From the NCBI RefSeq assembly GCF_002993885.1, contig NZ_CM009578.1:1181251-1245250 (forward strand): 64,000 bases of DNA. The letters are read 5' to 3'. Both the position numbers and the translations under genes were made by a program. Shown here one piece after another: positions 43,535 to 53,113 of this stretch. Position 1 is the first letter of the stretch, and every line of letters begins with the position of its first letter. This stretch comes from Sphingopyxis lindanitolerans (lineage in GTDB: Bacteria > Pseudomonadota > Alphaproteobacteria > Sphingomonadales > Sphingomonadaceae). The notes beneath the pieces were generated by a model. The model was not told the DNA's origin. It searched no databases and saw only the letters and a program-made list of their open reading frames with translations.

Positions 43535-45333
43535 TAAACGCGGGCCTTCGGCTCGATATAGTCGGCATCGTCCGACAGCGTATATTCGTGGACCGGGCGG
43601 TAATCGAGCTTCACGCCGCCGCCCTTACCGCCCCAGCCGTCGAACCAACTGATCGTGTGCTTCATCCAATTCTTGTCGTCGCGGTTCGGGAAATCCTCAT
43701 GCGCGTGGGCGCCGCGGCTTTCCTTGCGGTTGAACGCCGAGTGCATCGTCACCGTCGCCTGCGCGATCAGATTGTCGAGTTCGAGCGTTTCGATGAGGTC
43801 GGTGTTCCAGATCAGGCTGCGGTCGGTGACGTGGATGTCGTTCATCCGCTCGTAGGTCTTGGCGAGCTTTTCCTTGCCTTCGGCCATCAACTCGTCGGTG
43901 CGGAACACCGCCGCGTGCTGCGACATCGCGCGCTGCATTTCGAGGCGAACCTCGGCGGTCGGCGAGCCGCCGTTCGCGTTACGGAAATGGTCGAGGCGGC
44001 CGAGCGCAAGGTCGGCGCTGTCCTTCGGCAGCGCGGGCTGCGCGGCGCCGGGGGTCACGATTTCCTTGAGGCGATGACCGGTCGCGCGGCCGAACACCAC
44101 GAGGTCGATCAGGCTGTTCGAGCCGAGGCGGTTCGCGCCATGGACCGACACGCACGCGGCCTCGCCGACCGCGAACAGACCGGGGACCACGGTGTCGGGG
44201 CCATCCTTGCCGAGCGTGACGACTTCGCCATGATAATTACAGGGAATGCCGCCCATATTATAATGGACCGTCGGCACGACCGGCAGCGGCTGGCGCGTCA
44301 GGTCGACGCCCGCGAAAATCTTGCCGCTTTCGGTGATGCCGGGCAGCCGCTCGTGCAGCACCGCCGGATCGATATGATCGAGATGCAGGTAGATATGGTC
44401 CTTGTGCGGGCCGACGCCGCGGCCTTCGCGGATTTCGAGCGCCATCGAGCGCGACACGACGTCGCGCGACGCCAGATCCTTGGCCGAGGGGGCATAGCGT
44501 TCCATGAAGCGCTCGCCCTCGGAGTTGGTCAGATAGCCACCCTCGCCGCGCGCGCCTTCGGTGATCAGCACGCCGGCGCCGTAAATGCCGGTCGGGTGGA
44601 ACTGGACGAATTCCATGTCCTGCAAGGGCAGACCGGCGCGCAGCACCATGCCGCCGCCGTCGCCGGTGCAGGTGTGCGCCGAGGTCGCGGTGAAATAGCT
44701 GCGACCATAACCGCCGGTCGCGAGCACGACCGCCTGGCTGCGGAAGCGATGGATGCTGCCATCCTCGAGGCACATGGCGATCACGCCGCGGCAGGCCCCG
44801 TCTTCCATGATCAGATCAAGCGCGAAATATTCGACGAAGAAGTCAGCGTCATATTTCAGCGATTGCTGATACAGCGCGTGGAGCATCGCGTGGCCGGTGC
44901 GGTCGGCCGCGGCGCAGGTGCGCTGCACCGGCGGGCCTGCACCCATATTCTGCATATGGCCGCCGAACGGACGCTGATAGATGGTGCCGTCCTGGTTGCG
45001 GCTGAACGGCACCCCGGCATGTTCGAGTTCATAGACCGCGGCGGGCGCCTCGCGCACCATATATTCGATCGCGTCCTGGTCGCCGAGCCAGTCCGACCCC
45101 TTGACGGTGTCGTACATGTGCCACTGCCAATGGTCGGGGGTGTTGTTGCCGAGGCTGGCGGCGATGCCGCCCTGCGCCGCGACGGTGTGGCTGCGGGTCG
45201 GGAACACCTTGGTGATGCAGGCGGTCTTGAGCCCCGCTTCGGCGCTGCCCATGGTGGCGCGCAAGCCCGATCCGCCGGCGCCGACGACGACGGCGTCGTA
45301 GATATGGTCGATGATCTTATAGGCTTCGGTCAT
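43531..45333 (-). CDS. sdhA: succinate dehydrogenase flavoprotein subunit
   Basis: The 600-residue FAD subunit oxidises succinate to fumarate at the inner membrane. It has [11 protein letters not shown], the FAD-attaching His in [13 protein letters not shown], and the catalytic region with HPTGIYGAG and [16 protein letters not shown] chose the ATG at 45331-45333; upstream residues are not homologous. sdhD precedes it by one base. The iron-sulfur subunit gene is not in the window. Confidence 0.97.
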   Translation of the reverse strand: MTEAYKIIDHIYDAVVVGAGGSGLRATMGSAEAGLKTACITKVFPTRSHTVAAQGGIAASLGNNTPDHWQWHMYDTVKGSDWLGDQDAIEYMVREAPAAVYELEHAGVPFSRNQDGTIYQRPFGGHMQNMGAGPPVQRTCAAADRTGHAMLHALYQQSLKYDADFFVEYFALDLIMEDGACRGVIAMCLEDGSIHRFRSQAVVLATGGYGRSYFTATSAHTCTGDGGGMVLRAGLPLQDMEFVQFHPTGIYGAGVLITEGARGEGGYLTNSEGERFMERYAPSAKDLASRDVVSRSMALEIREGRGVGPHKDHIYLHLDHIDPAVLHERLPGITESGKIFAGVDLTRQPLPVVPTVHYNMGGIPCNYHGEVVTLGKDGPDTVVPGLFAVGEAACVSVHGANRLGSNSLIDLVVFGRATGHRLKEIVTPGAAQPALPKDSADLALGRLDHFRNANGGSPTAEVRLEMQRAMSQHAAVFRTDELMAEGKEKLAKTYERMNDIHVTDRSLIWNTDLIETLELDNLIAQATVTMHSAFNRKESRGAHAHEDFPNRDDKNWMKHTISWFDGWGGKGGGVKLDYRPVHEYTLSDDADYIEPKARVY

Positions 45334-45334
45334 G

Positions 45335-45742
45335 TCACATGCCCCCCGGAGCGAGCCCGGCGGCGGGCGCAAGCGCGATGCGGACAATGGCGAAGATGCC
45401 GAAAGCGGCGCCGCCGATCGCGTAGAAATTCAGGATGACGAGCGACAGCAGCTTCGTCGCTTCGCCATGGACATAATCCTCGATCATCACCTGGAGCCCG
45501 AGGCGGAAATGCCAGAAGACGCTGACCACGAGCAGGATCAGCGCGAGCGCGACCGTCGGGTTCGATGCCCAGCGGTGGATCGCGGCCTGATCGCCGAGCG
45601 GCAGGCGGACGAGCGAGACGAAGAACCAGGTGACGAGCAGGATGTTGGCGAGCGCGGTCAGACGCTGCTGCAACCAATGCTGCGAGCCGTGATGCGACGA
45701 ACCGAGCCCGCGCACGCGGCCGAGACGCGTTCCATTACCCAT
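45335..45742 (-). CDS. sdhD: succinate dehydrogenase membrane anchor subunit
   Basis: The 135-residue protein has three hydrophobic helices ([18 protein letters not shown], then [19 protein letters not shown] and [20 protein letters not shown]). [15 protein letters not shown] resembles the heme-ligand helix of SdhD. The gene overlaps sdhC by 8 bp. The assignment relies on position and topology more than on strong motifs. Confidence 0.92.
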   Translation of the reverse strand: MGNGTRLGRVRGLGSSHHGSQHWLQQRLTALANILLVTWFFVSLVRLPLGDQAAIHRWASNPTVALALILLVVSVFWHFRLGLQVMIEDYVHGEATKLLSLVILNFYAIGGAAFGIFAIVRIALAPAAGLAPGGM

Positions 45743-46184
45743 TGAGCGCCTCCTTCATGATGTAAAGCCAGGTCGCGGCGGTCGCGAGGATCGCGCCGAC
45801 GAAGACGAGGATCGACCAGAGCCGGTTCGTCTTGAGCTCGTAACCCGCGCCGATATCGAGCACGAAATGACGAAGCCCCGAAAAGAGATGCTGGAAGAAC
45901 GCCCAGCTCAGCCCGACCAGCACCACCTTGCCGAGGATGTTGGTGACCTGATGCAGCGTGCCGACCTCGGCGCCCGGATCCTTCCAGACGCAGGCGACGA
46001 ACGCCGCATAGGCGTCAGGCCCCGCGGCGATCGCGCCGAGCCACCAGAGGAACATCAGCGCGCCGACGATCGCGAGGCCGTCGCCCGTGACGCGGTGGAA
46101 AATCGAAACCGCCATCGAAGGCGCCCATTTATACACCTGCAGATGCGGTGAAAGCGGTCGCCCGCTCGTTTCCTTGCCAGCCAT
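45735..46184 (-). CDS. sdhC: succinate dehydrogenase cytochrome b556 subunit
   Basis: The 149-residue protein begins with RPLSPHLQVYKWAPSMAVSI and FHRVTGDGLAIVG, the SdhC N-terminal signature. The third helix has HLFSGLRHFVLDIG with the heme-binding His. It is the first gene of sdhCDA, transcribed away from the ParD-like/map pair. Confidence 0.95.
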   Translation of the reverse strand: MAGKETSGRPLSPHLQVYKWAPSMAVSIFHRVTGDGLAIVGALMFLWWLGAIAAGPDAYAAFVACVWKDPGAEVGTLHQVTNILGKVVLVGLSWAFFQHLFSGLRHFVLDIGAGYELKTNRLWSILVFVGAILATAATWLYIMKEALNG

Positions 46185-46336
46185 ATCAGCCCCGTTTCAT
46201 GACTCTGTCGGTCGATGGCCGCCGGTTAAGCCTTCCCGCCGCGATATGCAATTGCTTAGCGCATGATGATGTCGGTTTAGCGCGGTGGAGGGGGCGCGAA
46301 CCCTGTAAGCGGCCGGTGATTGACTCGTCAACATAC

Positions 46337-46352
46337 GAATCATATATGATTC
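46337..46352. promoter_or_regulatory. 16-bp perfect palindrome upstream of the ParD-like gene
   Basis: GAATCATATATGATTC is a perfect palindrome starting 44 bases before the ParD-like start codon. It is followed by TATATCA, which repeats part of the core. Ribbon-helix-helix antitoxins usually bind such AT-rich palindromes to autoregulate. Confidence 0.65.
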
Positions 46353-46380
46353 ATATATCAACCATCTGCCAGGACCGATC

Positions 46381-46587
46381 ATGGGTATCGTGAAAATCGA
46401 CGACGAACTCCACGAGGAAGCGCGGCGCGCGAGCGCGGTGATGTGCCGGTCGATCAATGCACAGGCCGAATATTGGATGAAGATCGGCATGCTCGCCGAA
46501 GCCAATCCGGCGCTGTCGTTCAACGAGATCGTCCAGATGCAGCTTGCCGCCGCGAACGTCCGCCTCGCGCATCGGGCCGCTGCCTGA
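46381..46587 (+). CDS. ParD-like ribbon-helix-helix family protein
   Basis: The 68-residue product matches the ParD-like family: MGIVKIDDELHEEARRASAV at the N-terminus, then RSINAQAEYWMKIGMLAEAN and a helical tail. RHH antitoxin-type proteins bind DNA as dimers. The following gene is map, one base after the stop, and no ParE toxin is nearby. It may regulate the pair. Confidence 0.85.
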   Translation: MGIVKIDDELHEEARRASAVMCRSINAQAEYWMKIGMLAEANPALSFNEIVQMQLAAANVRLAHRAAA

Positions 46588-46588
46588 G

Positions 46589-47395
46589 ATGGTGAAGACT
46601 CCCGACGAAATCGCGCTGATGCGCCAGTCGGGCCGCCTGTTGGCGTCGGTGTTCGAGATGCTCGACGGGCTCGATCTTTCGGGTCGCTCGACGATGGAGG
46701 TCAACGATCTGGTCGAGCGTTTCATCACCGTCGACCTTGCCGCGCGACCGGCGAGCAAGGGGCAGTACGGCTTTGCCTATGTCCTCAACTGCTCGATCAA
46801 CCATGTCGTCTGCCACGGCGTTCCCGACGCGGGCGCGATCATCCGGGGGGGCGACATCATCAACCTCGACATCACGCTCGAAAAGAACGGCTTCATCGCC
46901 GATTCGAGCAAGACCTATCTCGTCGGCGCGGTCGCGCCCGCCGCGCGGCGGCTCGTCAAGGTGACCGAGGAGGCGATGTGGCAGGGCATCGGGCAGGTGC
47001 GGCCGGGCGCGCATCTCGGCGACATCGGCTTCGCGATCGAGCGCCACGCGAAACGAAACGGCTATTCGGTCGTGCGCGATTATTGCGGACACGGCATCGG
47101 CCGCGAGATGCACGAGGAGCCCTCGGTGCTCCATTTCGGGCGGCGCGGGACCGGGATGCGGCTGCGCGAAGGCATGGTGTTCACGATCGAACCGATGCTC
47201 AATCAGGGCAGCCGCAAGGTTTCGACCGAAGACGACGGCTGGACGGTGGTGACCGACGACCGCAAGCTGTCGGCCCAGTTCGAGCATACGGTCGCGGTCA
47301 CTGGCGACGGCGTCGAAATCCTGACCCTGCGCCGCGACGAAAGGGGGCGGCGCGGCGTGATGAGCGGAGAGGAAGTGGGTGAGGGGTTTCCATGA
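46589..47395 (+). CDS. map: type I methionine aminopeptidase
   Basis: The 268-residue metallopeptidase removes the initiator Met from nascent proteins. Family contexts are NHVVCHGVPD, LDITLEKNGFIADSSKTYLV (metal Asp residues), HGIGREMHEEP and the terminal FEHTVAVT Glu. It starts one base after the ParD-like stop. Standalone map genes are usual, so coupling to a ParD-like regulator is a notable context. Confidence 0.94.
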   Translation: MVKTPDEIALMRQSGRLLASVFEMLDGLDLSGRSTMEVNDLVERFITVDLAARPASKGQYGFAYVLNCSINHVVCHGVPDAGAIIRGGDIINLDITLEKNGFIADSSKTYLVGAVAPAARRLVKVTEEAMWQGIGQVRPGAHLGDIGFAIERHAKRNGYSVVRDYCGHGIGREMHEEPSVLHFGRRGTGMRLREGMVFTIEPMLNQGSRKVSTEDDGWTVVTDDRKLSAQFEHTVAVTGDGVEILTLRRDERGRRGVMSGEEVGEGFP

Positions 47396-47428
47396 CGGCT
47401 TTCGACTGGATGCCGACCTACTCTTCTT

Positions 47429-47531
47429 CGTCACCCTGAACTTGTTTCAGGGTCCATGGCCGGACGCCTCATTCAGCGCGGCGTTGGACGAGAACTCAGG
47501 CCATGGATGCTGAAACAAGTTCAGCATGACG
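47429..47531. repeat. paired-arm repeat, TGAACTTGTTTCAG family (copy 1)
   Basis: Left arm 47429-47461 starts CGTCACCCTGAAC and ends CCATGGCC. Right arm 47499-47531 starts GGCCATGG and ends GCATGACG, a near inverted copy. Each arm also folds internally (CCCTGAA with TTTCAGGG). A second copy at 49377-49479 is in the opposite orientation. Confidence 0.9.
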
Positions 47532-47593
47532 AGGGTTAAAGACTGCAATCGACCAGTTGTTGCCGCAATCAGCGTGGCGAGCCGTCATAGAAG

Positions 47594-47703
47594 CCGCATC
47601 CCCGAGCGAAGACGAGGGGCTCTGCCGAGCGAAGTCGAGGCAGCGGAGGCACGCGGTTCTCGCTCCGCTCGAACGAGCCCCTCGTCTTCGCTCGGGGATG
47701 CGG
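47594..47703. repeat. paired-arm repeat, CCCCGAGCGAAGACGAGGGG family (copy 1)
   Basis: A perfect 29-bp inverted repeat joins 47594-47622 (CCGCATCCCCGAGCG...) with 47675-47703. The 52-base centre reads CCGAGCGAAGTCGAGG and TTCTCGCTCCGCTCGAAC. A second copy lies at 53114-53221 in the same orientation with small differences. Confidence 0.9.
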
Positions 47704-47769
47704 TCTATTGGGTTTCCCCTAGGAGACCCACGTCCGCTTCCCACCCCACAGCCGTCGTTGCGCACGAAA

Positions 47770-47792
47770 AAGGGCGGCACGCGGCCGCCCTT
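47770..47792 (-). terminator. rho-independent terminator of the ald-small protein operon
   Basis: AAGGGCGGC and GCCGCCCTT form a perfect 9-bp stem with a 5-base loop. On the minus strand it is followed by TTTTTCG, a good T-tract. It lies 57 bases after the stop of the small gene. Confidence 0.85.
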
Positions 47793-47848
47793 CCGGACCG
47801 AATCCGGGTTATCGCATTCTCCCGCGCGTTGGGCGCGCGGGAAGCTGC

Positions 47849-48082
47849 CTATTTGATCTTGTCGCGGTTCGCGTAGAGCAGCGCGGCGATGACCGCGGCC
47901 GAGCCGAGGCCGGCCGCCGCTGCGGTCTTCCAGCCAGCGCGCTTGCCTTTCCCGGCTTCCCGGTCGGCCGCCTCGGTCGCGTCGGCGGCTTCCTTCTGGG
48001 CCTGAAGCTCGCGCGCGGCGCGCAGCACTTCATTCTCTTCCTCATCTTGCGGCTCTTGCGGCGTCGGGGCTTGGTCGGTCAT
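47849..48082 (-). CDS. small acidic-to-basic protein with C-terminal membrane anchor
   Basis: The 77-residue product has a Glu-rich N-terminus (QEPQDEEENEVLRAARELQ), a charged coiled-coil-like middle, and one hydrophobic segment (about residues 52-68, TAAAAGLGSAAVIAALLY) before a short NRDKIK tail. It lies 18 bases after ald in the same direction and ends before a terminator. I do not recognise a family. Confidence 0.7.
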   Translation of the reverse strand: MTDQAPTPQEPQDEEENEVLRAARELQAQKEAADATEAADREAGKGKRAGWKTAAAAGLGSAAVIAALLYANRDKIK

Positions 48083-48100
48083 CGTCTCTCTTCTTGTTCC

Positions 48101-49216
48101 TCAGGCGAGCGCCTGCTCGACAGGCACATAGTCGGTTCCGAGCGCTTCGGCTACGGCCTCGAACGTCACCTTGCCATTCCAAACGTTCAAACCCCGCGCA
48201 AGATGCATGTCGCGTCGCAAAGCCTCTTTCCAGCCGAGATCGGCGATGCGGAGCGCGTGCGGCAGGGTGACGTTGTTGAGCGCATAGGTGCTGGTGCGCG
48301 CGACCGCGCCGGGCATGTTGGCGACCGCATAATGGACGATGCCATCGACGACATAGGTCGGGTCGGCGTGGGTCGTCGCGTGGCTCGTCTCGAAACAGCC
48401 GCCCTGATCGATCGCGACGTCGACGAGCACCGAGCCGGGGCGCATCGTCTTCAGCATGTCGCGCGTCACCAGCTTCGGTGCCTCGGCGCCGGGGATCAGC
48501 ACCGCGCCGATGACGAGGTCGGCCTCCGCCACGCATTCGGCAAGGTTGGCGCGGTTCGAGAAGCGCGTCTTGGCGCGCGCCTCGAAGAAGGTGCCGACGC
48601 GCTCGAGCACTTCGGGATCGCGGTCGAGGATGGTGACGTCGGCGCCGAGCCCCGCCGCCATCTGCGCCGCGTTGAAGCCGACGACACCGCCGCCGATGAT
48701 GCAGATCTTGCCCGGCGCGACGCCCGGCACGCCGCCGAGCAGGACGCCGCGCCCGCCGTGCGCCTTTTCGAGCGCGGTCGCCCCGGCCTGGATCGACATG
48801 CGCCCCGCGACCTGGCTCATCGGCTTGAGCAGCGGCAGGCCGCCGTGCGGGCTGGTCACGGTTTCATAGGCGATGCAGATCGCACCCGATGCCATCAGAT
48901 CGCGCGTCTGGTCGGGATCGGGGGCGAGGTGGAGATAGGTGTAGAGAATCTGGCCGGGGCGCAGCATCGCGCGTTCGGCCGCCTGCGGTTCCTTGACCTT
49001 CACCACCATCTCGGCCGCCGCGAAGATTTCCGCCGCATCCTGGACGATCTCGGCCCCCGCCTCGACATAATGGCGGTCGTGCGCGCCGATCCCCTCGCCC
49101 GCCCCCGTCTCGACGAGCACGCGATGCCCGTGCACGACGAGTTCGCGCGCGCTTTCGGGAGTCAGGCCGACGCGATATTCGTGATTCTTGATTTCCCTGG
49201 GGGTGCCGATGATCAT
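48101..49216 (-). CDS. ald: alanine dehydrogenase
   Basis: The 371-residue enzyme oxidises L-alanine to pyruvate with NAD. It begins [20 protein letters not shown] and shows KVKEPQ, YTYLHLA, the dinucleotide motif [12 protein letters not shown] and [14 protein letters not shown] near the end. I chose the ATG at 49214-49216. Length (about 370) is typical. It is transcribed with the small membrane protein that follows. Confidence 0.96.
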   Translation of the reverse strand: MIIGTPREIKNHEYRVGLTPESARELVVHGHRVLVETGAGEGIGAHDRHYVEAGAEIVQDAAEIFAAAEMVVKVKEPQAAERAMLRPGQILYTYLHLAPDPDQTRDLMASGAICIAYETVTSPHGGLPLLKPMSQVAGRMSIQAGATALEKAHGGRGVLLGGVPGVAPGKICIIGGGVVGFNAAQMAAGLGADVTILDRDPEVLERVGTFFEARAKTRFSNRANLAECVAEADLVIGAVLIPGAEAPKLVTRDMLKTMRPGSVLVDVAIDQGGCFETSHATTHADPTYVVDGIVHYAVANMPGAVARTSTYALNNVTLPHALRIADLGWKEALRRDMHLARGLNVWNGKVTFEAVAEALGTDYVPVEQALA

Positions 49217-49376
49217 CGTCGCTCTCCATAGCGGACGTCGGGGATGCGGGGTCCGGCTTTCCTTGTGACTCCGTGCGATCCTTTTGTTTTCGCACAAAGA
49301 CACGAAGCGACAAAGAAGAGAAACAATGGGTGACCGATGGAATCCGTTTTCACATCACACCGACAGCGCACAGCTT

Positions 49377-49479
49377 CGTCATGCTGAACTTGTTTCAGCA
49401 TCCATGGCCTGCCCTCGAAGGAAGCGCGGCGCCAACCGAAAGGTCCGGCCATGGACCCTGAAACAGGTTCAGGGGGACG
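49377..49479. repeat. paired-arm repeat, TGAACTTGTTTCAG family (copy 2, inverted relative to copy 1)
   Basis: Left arm 49377-49409 starts CGTCATGCTGAAC and right arm 49447-49479 ends CAGGGGGACG. Arm types are swapped compared with the copy at 47429: there the CCCTGAA arm is on the left, here on the right. Both copies span 103 bases with a 37-base centre. The 423-base gap 49217-49639 otherwise shows only the promoters of ald and the chemotaxis gene. Confidence 0.9.
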
Positions 49480-49639
49480 AAAGTCGAGGTACCGGCGTTT
49501 CGCGCAGAATTGGCAAGCCTGGTTAACGGCACCTTTACCAATATCCTTCCATATCCGGTCGGTAAATTTTGTCGGCACAGGCGGGCGCAGACCTGCGTGC
49601 CCGAAAGATTGCGGGTTTTAGGGATCGGGGAAACGGATC

Positions 49640-50992
49640 ATGGTAAAGGAAAATCCCATTCATAAGCAGCAGATCGATCCCGTTCTGATGGCGGATCGCT
49701 TTCCCTATTACGACCTCGACGGCCATCTGGCCGCGCATTCGGCCGAAATCCAGGCGATCATCGCCGGGCATGAGGAGGCGATCGCGCGCGCTTATTGGGA
49801 GGCGTTCAACGCGCTCCCCTCGGTCGACCGCCCGATCGAGGGCGAGCTTTACGAATCCTATGTCCGCGGCAGCGCGCGGCACACCGCGCTCAAATACAGC
49901 GATCCCGTGGGGCAGGAGGTCGCGACGATCGCCTGCCAGAACACGCATATGGCGCGGCGCGTCAAACTGCCGCTCGCGTCGGTGATGTCGTGCATGGCCG
50001 AAAGCCAGCGGCTGACGATCGAATATGTCGTCGCGGCGTGCAAGGGCGACGCGGACCGCATCGTGCGGCTGGCCGGCGCGGTCAACCGGCTCGGCCTGCT
50101 CGAATTCGACATCATGCAGCGCTATGCCGAAAAGCTCGACGGCGCGGTGATCTCGGGCGAGCGCCAGACGCTCGCGGGCGATTTCGACCGCTCGATCGCG
50201 TCGCTGGTGCAGGACACCGACACCGCGCGCCAGCAACTCGCCAAGCAGGCCGCCTCGGCCGACCAGGCGGCGAAGGGCATGATCGCCAAGACGAGCGAAG
50301 TCGCCGCGGCGTCCGAGCAATCGGCGATGGCGATGCGCGAAGCCGCCTCGACCGCCGCCGGGCTGATCCGCGCGATCGAGGATGCGCGCAGCGAGGTCGA
50401 AGCCTCGGCCAGCGTCGCGACGCGCGCTTCCGAACAGGCGGGCGAAGCCGTCGCCATGTCCGAAGCGCTGTCGCGTCACGCCGAATCGATCGAATCCATT
50501 TTGGGCCTGATCCGCGAGATCGCGGGGCAAACCAACCTCCTCGCGCTCAACGCCACCATCGAGGCGGCGCGCGCCGGCGAATCGGGCCGCGGCTTTGCCG
50601 TCGTCGCGCAGGAAGTGAAGAGCCTCGCCAACGAGACCGCGCGCGCGACCGACGACATCGCGGGCAAGATCACCGCGATCCAGCAGGCGACGCGCGGATC
50701 GGTGTCGGCGAACCAGTCGATCCAGGCGACGATCGTCGAGGTCCAGACCTCGGCGCAGCGCATCCGCGACGCGATGGACGCGCAGGCGCAGACGGTCACC
50801 TCGATCACCGCCGCGGTCGACGAAACCGCGCTCGCCGCCGACTCGATGTCGTCGACGATCGCCAGCATCCGCAACGATTCAGGGATGGTCGCGGGCGAGA
50901 TCAGCACGCTGAGCAGCGAATTCGCCAAGATGGGCGACCGACTCCAGTCGCTCGAAAAAGCCGCGAGCGAGTTCAGCCGCCGGGTAGCATAG
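49640..50992 (+). CDS. soluble methyl-accepting chemotaxis protein, globin-coupled-sensor type
   Basis: The 450-residue cytoplasmic receptor has no membrane segment. Its N-terminal 160 residues are all-helical, with [13 protein letters not shown] and a [13 protein letters not shown] segment. His103 is followed by the basic/Pro pattern seen around the proximal heme His of globin-coupled sensors. The C-terminal half has the conserved hairpin [20 protein letters not shown] and [19 protein letters not shown]. It likely senses oxygen or another gas and feeds a CheA pathway. Confidence 0.82.
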   Translation: MVKENPIHKQQIDPVLMADRFPYYDLDGHLAAHSAEIQAIIAGHEEAIARAYWEAFNALPSVDRPIEGELYESYVRGSARHTALKYSDPVGQEVATIACQNTHMARRVKLPLASVMSCMAESQRLTIEYVVAACKGDADRIVRLAGAVNRLGLLEFDIMQRYAEKLDGAVISGERQTLAGDFDRSIASLVQDTDTARQQLAKQAASADQAAKGMIAKTSEVAAASEQSAMAMREAASTAAGLIRAIEDARSEVEASASVATRASEQAGEAVAMSEALSRHAESIESILGLIREIAGQTNLLALNATIEAARAGESGRGFAVVAQEVKSLANETARATDDIAGKITAIQQATRGSVSANQSIQATIVEVQTSAQRIRDAMDAQAQTVTSITAAVDETALAADSMSSTIASIRNDSGMVAGEISTLSSEFAKMGDRLQSLEKAASEFSRRVA

Positions 50993-51014
50993 ACCCCGAT
51001 ACCCTCTCTTTAAT

Positions 51015-51091
51015 CGTCATCCCGGCGAAGGCCGGAATCTCGACGGTGAGTAGAACGCAAGGGTGAGATCCCGGCCTTCGCCGGGATGACG
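51015..51091. repeat. paired-arm repeat, CGTCATCCCGGCGAAGGCCGG family
   Basis: A perfect 21-bp inverted repeat links 51015-51035 and 51071-51091 around a 35-base centre. It fills most of the gap between the chemotaxis gene and prmA. Arms of this kind (CGTCATCCCGGCGAAGGCC) are dispersed in many alphaproteobacterial genomes. Confidence 0.88.
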
Positions 51092-51159
51092 AGGAAGGGG
51101 AGCACGGCGCATTCCGTCCAGCCTTGGCAAGCCCCAGCCCGCTGCCTAAGGCGGTGGAC

Positions 51160-52131
51160 ATGAGCTGGATCATATCCCTCCCCTGCACCCGCGATGAGGC
51201 GGAGGCCCTGGCGGGCGATATTCCCGAACTCGACGCACTGGCCGACGCGCCGGTCGTCGTCACGCGCGAGATCGACGAAGCCAGCGGACGCTGGCAACTC
51301 GACGCCTATCTGGACGCAAAGCCCGGCCCGGCGCTGCTCAAGCTGCTGCAGGCGCTTGTTCCAAGCGCCAAAGGCGAAAAGCCCCACGTCGAACAGCTTG
51401 CCGAGCAGGATTGGGTCACGCTGTCGCAGCAGGGGTTGGAGCCCGTGCAGGCCGGGCGTTTCTTCGTCCACACCAGCAGCTATGCCGACCGGGTGCCGGC
51501 GGGCAGCACCCCCTTTCTGATCGACGCGAGCCAGGCGTTCGGCACCGGCGGGCACGACACCACCGCCGGGTGCCTCGCGATGCTCGACCGGCTGGCGCGG
51601 GCGGGGGCGAGCCCGCGCAACATCGCCGACATCGGCACCGGCACCGGGTTGCTCGCCTTTGCCGGACTCGCGCTGTGGCCGCGTGCGAAGATAATCGCAT
51701 CGGACATCGACCCCGCGAGCATCTTCGTCACGCAGGGCAATGCGGCGATCAACGGCGTGGCTTTGGGGCGCGGTGGCGGGCGACTGACGCTCGCGGTCGC
51801 GCCGGGAACCGACCATCCGGCGATCCGCCACCGTGCGCCCTATGACCTCGTCATCGCGAACATCCTCGCGGGGCCTCTGATCACCCTCGCCCCCGATATC
51901 GCGAGCGCCACCGCGCCCGGCGGCCATGCGATCCTCGCGGGTCTGATCGCGCGGCAGATGGAGCCTGTGCTCGCGGCCTATCGCGCCCAGGGCTTTCGCC
52001 TCGCCGCGCGCGGCGGCAGCACCGAATGGCCGTGCCTGCTGCTCGTCAAGCGGCGGCGCCACGGCTGGCGCCGCAAGGAGCGCGCCTTCCATCGCGCGAG
52101 CCCGTCGGACGCGAGTTTCGGGAGCTGGTGA
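51160..52131 (+). CDS. prmA: ribosomal protein L11 methyltransferase
   Basis: The 323-residue enzyme has the SAM-binding DIGTGTGLLAFAGLALW, the FGTGGHDTTAGCL loop before it, and YDLVIANILAGPLI, the PrmA substrate motif. The start ATG at 51160 is preferred over upstream TTG. The C-terminus carries a basic extension (KRRRHGWRRKERAFH). It is convergent with phhA across a hairpin. Confidence 0.92.
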   Translation: MSWIISLPCTRDEAEALAGDIPELDALADAPVVVTREIDEASGRWQLDAYLDAKPGPALLKLLQALVPSAKGEKPHVEQLAEQDWVTLSQQGLEPVQAGRFFVHTSSYADRVPAGSTPFLIDASQAFGTGGHDTTAGCLAMLDRLARAGASPRNIADIGTGTGLLAFAGLALWPRAKIIASDIDPASIFVTQGNAAINGVALGRGGGRLTLAVAPGTDHPAIRHRAPYDLVIANILAGPLITLAPDIASATAPGGHAILAGLIARQMEPVLAAYRAQGFRLAARGGSTEWPCLLLVKRRRHGWRRKERAFHRASPSDASFGSW

Positions 52132-52139
52132 CGCTGGCT

Positions 52140-52161
52140 CCCCTCCCGCAAGCGGGAGGGG
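52140..52161. terminator. shared hairpin between convergent prmA and phhA
   Basis: CCCCTCCCGC and GCGGGAGGGG form a perfect 10-bp stem with a 2-base loop, 8 bases after prmA and 5 bases beyond the phhA stop. It could serve both genes. T-tracts are weak on both sides. Confidence 0.6.
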
Positions 52162-52166
52162 GCGGT

Positions 52167-53036
52167 TTAGGCCTTTGCCGCCGCATAATCCTGCGTGCCG
52201 CGCGTGATCACCACATCATCGGCCAATATGTCGGCGATCGGGATCGGCGGCCGCGCCGCGTTGGCGGCATAAAGCGGCGCGAAATCGGTGTTCACTGTCG
52301 TGTCGAGCAACTGGTCGAGGCTGTCGATGACGAAATAATTCTGCTGGAAATCGTCGATCCGGTAATCGGTGCGCATCACCCGCGCGAGGTCGAAGCCGAT
52401 GCGGTTCGGGCTGTCCGAATCGAGCGCGAAGACGCTTTCGGCAAAGGAAGAAACGATCCCCGCGCCATAGATTCGCAGCCCCCCACCCTCGCGGATCAGG
52501 CCGAATTCGACCGTATACCAATAGAGGCGCGCAAGCTGCTGGAGCGCGTCGAATTTGAGGCTGCGCGAGCCCCCTTCGCCATAGGCGACCATATAGTCGG
52601 CGAACACCGGGTCGGCGAGCATCGGGACATGGCCGAACACATCGTGGAAGACGTCGGGTTCCTGCAGATAGTCGAGCTGCTCGGGGGTACGGATGAAATT
52701 GCCCGCCGGGAAGCGCCGGTTCGCAAGATGGTCGAAAAAGACATCGTCGGGGACCAGCCCCGGCACCGCGACGACCCGCCACCCGGTCGCGTCCATCAGC
52801 CGCGCATTGAGTTCGCGATAGTCGGGAATCCCCGGCTTTTCGAGGCGCAGCACGTCGATCCCGCGCAGAAAAGCCTCCGACGCGCGGCCGGGCAGCATCG
52901 CTGACTGGCGCGCGAACAGCCGGTCCCACATCGCATGCTCGTCGGCGGTAAAGGCGTCCCAGTCCTGCGCTATCGTCCAGTCGGCCGCAGCGCCCGGCGG
53001 CGGCGTGTCGTGGACATGGGTATCGGGGTTCTTCAT
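52167..53036 (-). CDS. phhA: phenylalanine 4-monooxygenase
   Basis: The 289-residue enzyme hydroxylates Phe to Tyr using tetrahydropterin. The iron ligands are His131 and His136 (FHDVFGH) and Glu177 (YWYTVEFGL). It lacks the regulatory ACT domain of animal homologues, as expected in bacteria. The start was set at 53034-53036 (MKNPDTHVHD); upstream frame is repeat-derived. No pterin dehydratase gene is adjacent. Confidence 0.95.
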   Translation of the reverse strand: MKNPDTHVHDTPPPGAAADWTIAQDWDAFTADEHAMWDRLFARQSAMLPGRASEAFLRGIDVLRLEKPGIPDYRELNARLMDATGWRVVAVPGLVPDDVFFDHLANRRFPAGNFIRTPEQLDYLQEPDVFHDVFGHVPMLADPVFADYMVAYGEGGSRSLKFDALQQLARLYWYTVEFGLIREGGGLRIYGAGIVSSFAESVFALDSDSPNRIGFDLARVMRTDYRIDDFQQNYFVIDSLDQLLDTTVNTDFAPLYAANAARPPIPIADILADDVVITRGTQDYAAAKA

Positions 53037-53113
53037 GCGATCCTGCCTAGCATGAAATGGTTTCAGGTGAAACTTTACTGTCCGTTTCGGAGCATAGCCA
53101 CCAAAAACAGGAA

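Noticed and set aside
46381..47395. A classical ParDE toxin-antitoxin module
   Set aside because: The downstream gene is a complete methionine aminopeptidase with its metal-ligand motifs; no ParE-like frame is found nearby.
47526..47876. A possible small gene across the repeat region after map
   Set aside because: Its residues come from the paired-arm repeats and the terminator; there is no ribosome binding site or conserved pattern.
49213..49578. A possible upstream gene before ald on the minus strand
   Set aside because: It runs through the repeat at 49377-49479 and has no start signal; the gap is better read as promoters plus repeat.
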